A DNA stretch of 26,573 nucleotides from positions 1 through 26,573 of the forward strand of contig JBKCDO010000137.1 in the NCBI GenBank assembly GCA_046304755.1. The letters run 5' to 3'. The notes below the pieces were generated by a model that saw only the letters and a list, made by a program, of their open reading frames with translations, made no database searches and had not been told where the DNA came from. Every line of letters starts with the position of its first letter. Position 1 is the first letter of the stretch. A program made the position numbers and the translations under genes. Source of the DNA: JAIBBG01 sp046304755 (GTDB lineage: Bacteria; Bacteroidota; Bacteroidia; Flavobacteriales_D; Sanyastnellaceae). Of the stretch, positions 24,716 through 26,573 are shown piece after piece.

Positions 24716-24973
24716 ATGCCCAACTACAAAGCCCACATCAACATTATGCCGCTCGAGGCATTGCTTGATCCCCAAGGAAAAGCCGTTACAGGCTCTATGA
24801 CGAACATCGGTTTGCCGGAAATCAAAAACGTACGCATCGGAAAACACATCACGCTGGCCATTGATGCCGCGGATCATAAAACCGCTGAGGGCAAAGTGAA
24901 TGATGCCTGCAAGAAGTTGCTCTGTAACGAAATCATGGAGTATTACCATTTCTCCTTAGAGGAAACAAAATAG
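24716..24973 (+). CDS. purS: Phosphoribosylformylglycinamidine synthase subunit PurS
   Basis: An 85-aa protein of the PurS family. It bridges PurL and PurQ in the three-subunit FGAM synthase of purine biosynthesis (FGAR + Gln + ATP to FGAM). Recognisable features are KAHINIMPLEALLDPQGKAV, the helix-strand part IGLPEIKNVRIGKHITLAIDA, and the C-terminal VNDACKKLLCNEIMEYYHFSL. Length is normal for the family. The frame extends upstream without an ATG, but the ATG at 24716 gives the expected N-terminus and follows a promoter element. purQ and purL are not next to it here. YtxJ follows after one base, so the two are co-transcribed. Confidence 0.93.
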   Translation: MPNYKAHINIMPLEALLDPQGKAVTGSMTNIGLPEIKNVRIGKHITLAIDAADHKTAEGKVNDACKKLLCNEIMEYYHFSLEETK

Positions 24974-24974
24974 G

Positions 24975-25313
24975 ATGGCTGCCTGGACACAGCTTACCTC
25001 AGAGGACCAAGTGCAAGCTGCGTTGCAAACCTCGCATGAGCGTCCACAGATTTTCTTTAAGCATAGCACGCGCTGTATTATCAGCAAAATGGTCCTGAAA
25101 AATTTCGAGGAAAATTGGTCAGCGCTCCCACCAAATGCAGACGCCATTTTTCTGGATCTCTTGCAGTATCGCGAAATTTCTAATGGCCTGTCCTCGCAAC
25201 TTCATGTCAAACACGAGAGTCCTCAAGTTATCGTTGTTCGCAACGGAAAAGCCATTTACCATGCTTCACACGACTCCATCAACACAACGGATGTGGCGCA
25301 GCACTGCGTTTAG
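24975..25313 (+). CDS. ytxJ: YtxJ-like bacillithiol-system redox protein
   Basis: A 112-aa thioredoxin-fold protein of the YtxJ family (monothiol bacilliredoxin-like), thought to act in de-bacillithiolation. The hallmark FKHSTRCIISKMVL places the redox cysteine at C34 with serine three residues later (CxxS), a monothiol arrangement. A second motif, DLLQYREISNGLSSQLHVKHESPQVIVVRNGKAIYHASHDSI, contains the cis-Pro region (SPQ) of the fold. A second cysteine (C111) is next to last. It starts one base after the purS stop and overlaps the next gene. Bacillithiol use is known in Bacteroidota; no biosynthesis gene (bshA, bshB or bshC) is in the window. Confidence 0.88.
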   Translation: MAAWTQLTSEDQVQAALQTSHERPQIFFKHSTRCIISKMVLKNFEENWSALPPNADAIFLDLLQYREISNGLSSQLHVKHESPQVIVVRNGKAIYHASHDSINTTDVAQHCV

Positions 25314-26573
25314 TCTATTGATTGCTTTCAACCTACAGTCTGCGCTCGGCCAAGCGTGGGAATACCTCACGCCTATCAAAACCAACAGCGAGGTACGCGG
25401 CTGTTCTTTCCTGGATGAACAGCGCGGTATTGCTGCTATTCTTGCCACACGCAGTGTTTTTCGCACAATGGATGGCGGCGAAACATGGGAAAGCATGTGG
25501 ACACCCGCTGTGAATAGCAATCCCACCGATGTGCAATGGGTAACTGAAAACCTGCTGTTCATCACCGCGGGAAATGGTGATTTATTCCGCTCGCTCGATG
25601 GCGGCAACACGTGGTCAAACGTAAATCCACCTACTGCATCTTGGTTGTATAACGTTCATTTCATCAACGAGACAACCGGGTTTGTTACGGGTGAAAGTGG
25701 TACCGTGCTCAAGACAATTGACGGCGGCGAAACCTGGACACTCGTTCCAACCCCCGCCACCAGTCGCCTGTATGGCGTGCATTTCACGGATGATACTACG
25801 GGCGTGATTGTAGGCTGGAACGGAACCATTCTGCGCACTATCGATGGCGGAGATACATGGTCGCTCATCACAACAAGTATCACCGCTAGTTTGCAGGACG
25901 TGCATTTTATCGATGCCAACACCGGTTTTGCGAGTGGAGGAGTAATGGCGAAGACCGCTGATGGCGGACTCACCTGGAATGAGGTGTATTCGGCTGCAAA
26001 CGATTACTTCTATGTCATGCATGTAGACCCTAACGGCCAAGGCTATGCTGCCGGCAATATGGGAGCATATATCAAAACATCCAACTTCGGTCAGACCTGG
26101 CAGAGCCAGCCGGATTTGGGCGGGGGTGCGGGCGATATTTTCTGTGGTGACCATGTCTCCTCCAATGCGGCCTACCTCATGGGAAAAATCAACATTTACA
26201 AAAGCACCGATAGCGGTTCTTCGTGGACGGTTATTAAAAATGCTATTCAAGGAGGCGGTATCAGTGCTATGCAGTTTTCGTCCGACACACAAGGAACAGC
26301 GGTAGCAGTGCCCGGTGGCGGAACATTCTATGGCGGCATTGCGCAAACGAGCAATGGCGGAAAAACGTGGGATATCCGACAAACTGCTACCTCAGGCGGT
26401 TGGTATGCGGTCGATTTTCCAACGTCACAGGTAGGTTATGTGTTAGGAACCACCCAACTCGGAAAGACAACGAATGGCGGACAAACGTGGACGTTCAGCT
26501 CATCACCCACGCTAACGGCAACTTGTTTAGAGTTTCTGGATGCGCAAACCGGTTTCGCCGGTGGTTTTGGCAA
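25291..26573 (+). CDS. Ycf48/BNR-like beta-propeller surface protein, 3' end outside window
   Basis: An open reading frame runs to the window edge (427 full codons here). The chosen ATG gives MWRSTAFSLLIAFNLQSALGQ, a good signal peptide; an ATG at 25261 in the same frame would add ten residues. The mature part is a string of Ycf48/sialidase-type repeats ending in DGGxTW-like motifs: RTMDGGETW, RSLDGGNTW, KTIDGGETW, RTIDGGDTW, KTADGGLTW, KTSNFGQTW, KSTDSGSSW, QTSNGGKTW and KTTNGGQTW, nine in all, each preceded by a VHF...TGF strand pair. Such proteins form seven-bladed or larger beta-propellers. In Bacteroidota they are usually secreted and often end in a T9SS sorting domain, which cannot be checked here. 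It overlaps ytxJ by 23 bases. Function is unknown. Confidence 0.85.
   Translation, partial: MWRSTAFSLLIAFNLQSALGQAWEYLTPIKTNSEVRGCSFLDEQRGIAAILATRSVFRTMDGGETWESMWTPAVNSNPTDVQWVTENLLFITAGNGDLFRSLDGGNTWSNVNPPTASWLYNVHFINETTGFVTGESGTVLKTIDGGETWTLVPTPATSRLYGVHFTDDTTGVIVGWNGTILRTIDGGDTWSLITTSITASLQDVHFIDANTGFASGGVMAKTADGGLTWNEVYSAANDYFYVMHVDPNGQGYAAGNMGAYIKTSNFGQTWQSQPDLGGGAGDIFCGDHVSSNAAYLMGKINIYKSTDSGSSWTVIKNAIQGGGISAMQFSSDTQGTAVAVPGGGTFYGGIAQTSNGGKTWDIRQTATSGGWYAVDFPTSQVGYVLGTTQLGKTTNGGQTWTFSSSPTLTATCLEFLDAQTGFAGGFG

Noticed and set aside
25615..26382. 255-aa open frame on the minus strand opposite the Ycf48-like repeats
   Set aside because: Its apparent internal repeats mirror the DGGxTW repeats of the sense frame; the sense frame has a signal peptide and family motifs.

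Overview
This window looks like a chromosomal segment of a Bacteroidota bacterium, most likely of the Flavobacteriales or a related order. Four things support this. There is a type IX secretion (T9SS) C-terminal sorting domain on a giant cell-surface protein. Several families are Bacteroidota-typical: DUF5686 plus carboxypeptidase-regulatory domain, YtxJ-like bacillithiol redox protein, DUF4258-like protein, and the efp-lpxD pairing. Many genes are preceded by the Bacteroidota -7 promoter element TAnnTTTG or its TAnnTTCG variant. Start codons lack clear Shine-Dalgarno sequences. No tRNA, rRNA, CRISPR array, insertion sequence or phage gene was seen.

Layout. 128-9589 is one enormous secreted protein (3153 aa) built from a glycine-rich segment, many Ig/PKD-like modules, duplicated jelly-roll modules, a MopE-type calcium/metal-binding segment and a T9SS sorting tail. 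A shared bidirectional terminator (9602-9638) separates it from a convergent two-gene unit: a DUF4258-like membrane-anchored protein (11212-10838) followed by an M20 amidohydrolase (10823-9639). Divergent from these, 11311-13686 is a tightly overlapping three-gene ABC operon (ATPase, MacB/FtsX-like permease with an HHH loop, DUF3299-like lipid/periplasm-anchored protein) that resembles Zur-regulated zinc-acquisition operons of Proteobacteria.

Then come an OmpA-like envelope protein (13724-14827), elongation factor P (14884-15450) with a strong terminator, and a run of co-oriented genes: an LpxD-family acyltransferase, a GAF+PP2C/SpoIIE-type serine phosphatase, tRNA-Ile lysidine synthetase TilS, and a small unrecognised protein ended by another terminator (15528-19398). 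Next are a DsbD-type transmembrane thiol reductase with two alpha domains (19538-22021), a strong 16-bp inverted repeat probably belonging to a dispersed repeat family (22037-22077), a DUF5686 outer-membrane protein (22186-24678), PurS (24716-24973), a YtxJ-like redox protein (24975-25313) and a truncated, overlapping Ycf48/BNR-type repeat protein that runs off the right edge.

Taken together the window is mostly core chromosome, with a strong envelope theme: surface adhesion, LPS assembly, periplasmic thiol chemistry, outer-membrane beta-barrels and probable metal uptake. The best candidates for under-described biology are the ABC/DUF3299 operon without the partner protein seen in Proteobacteria, the mosaic structure of the giant surface protein, and the palindromic repeat after dsbD.
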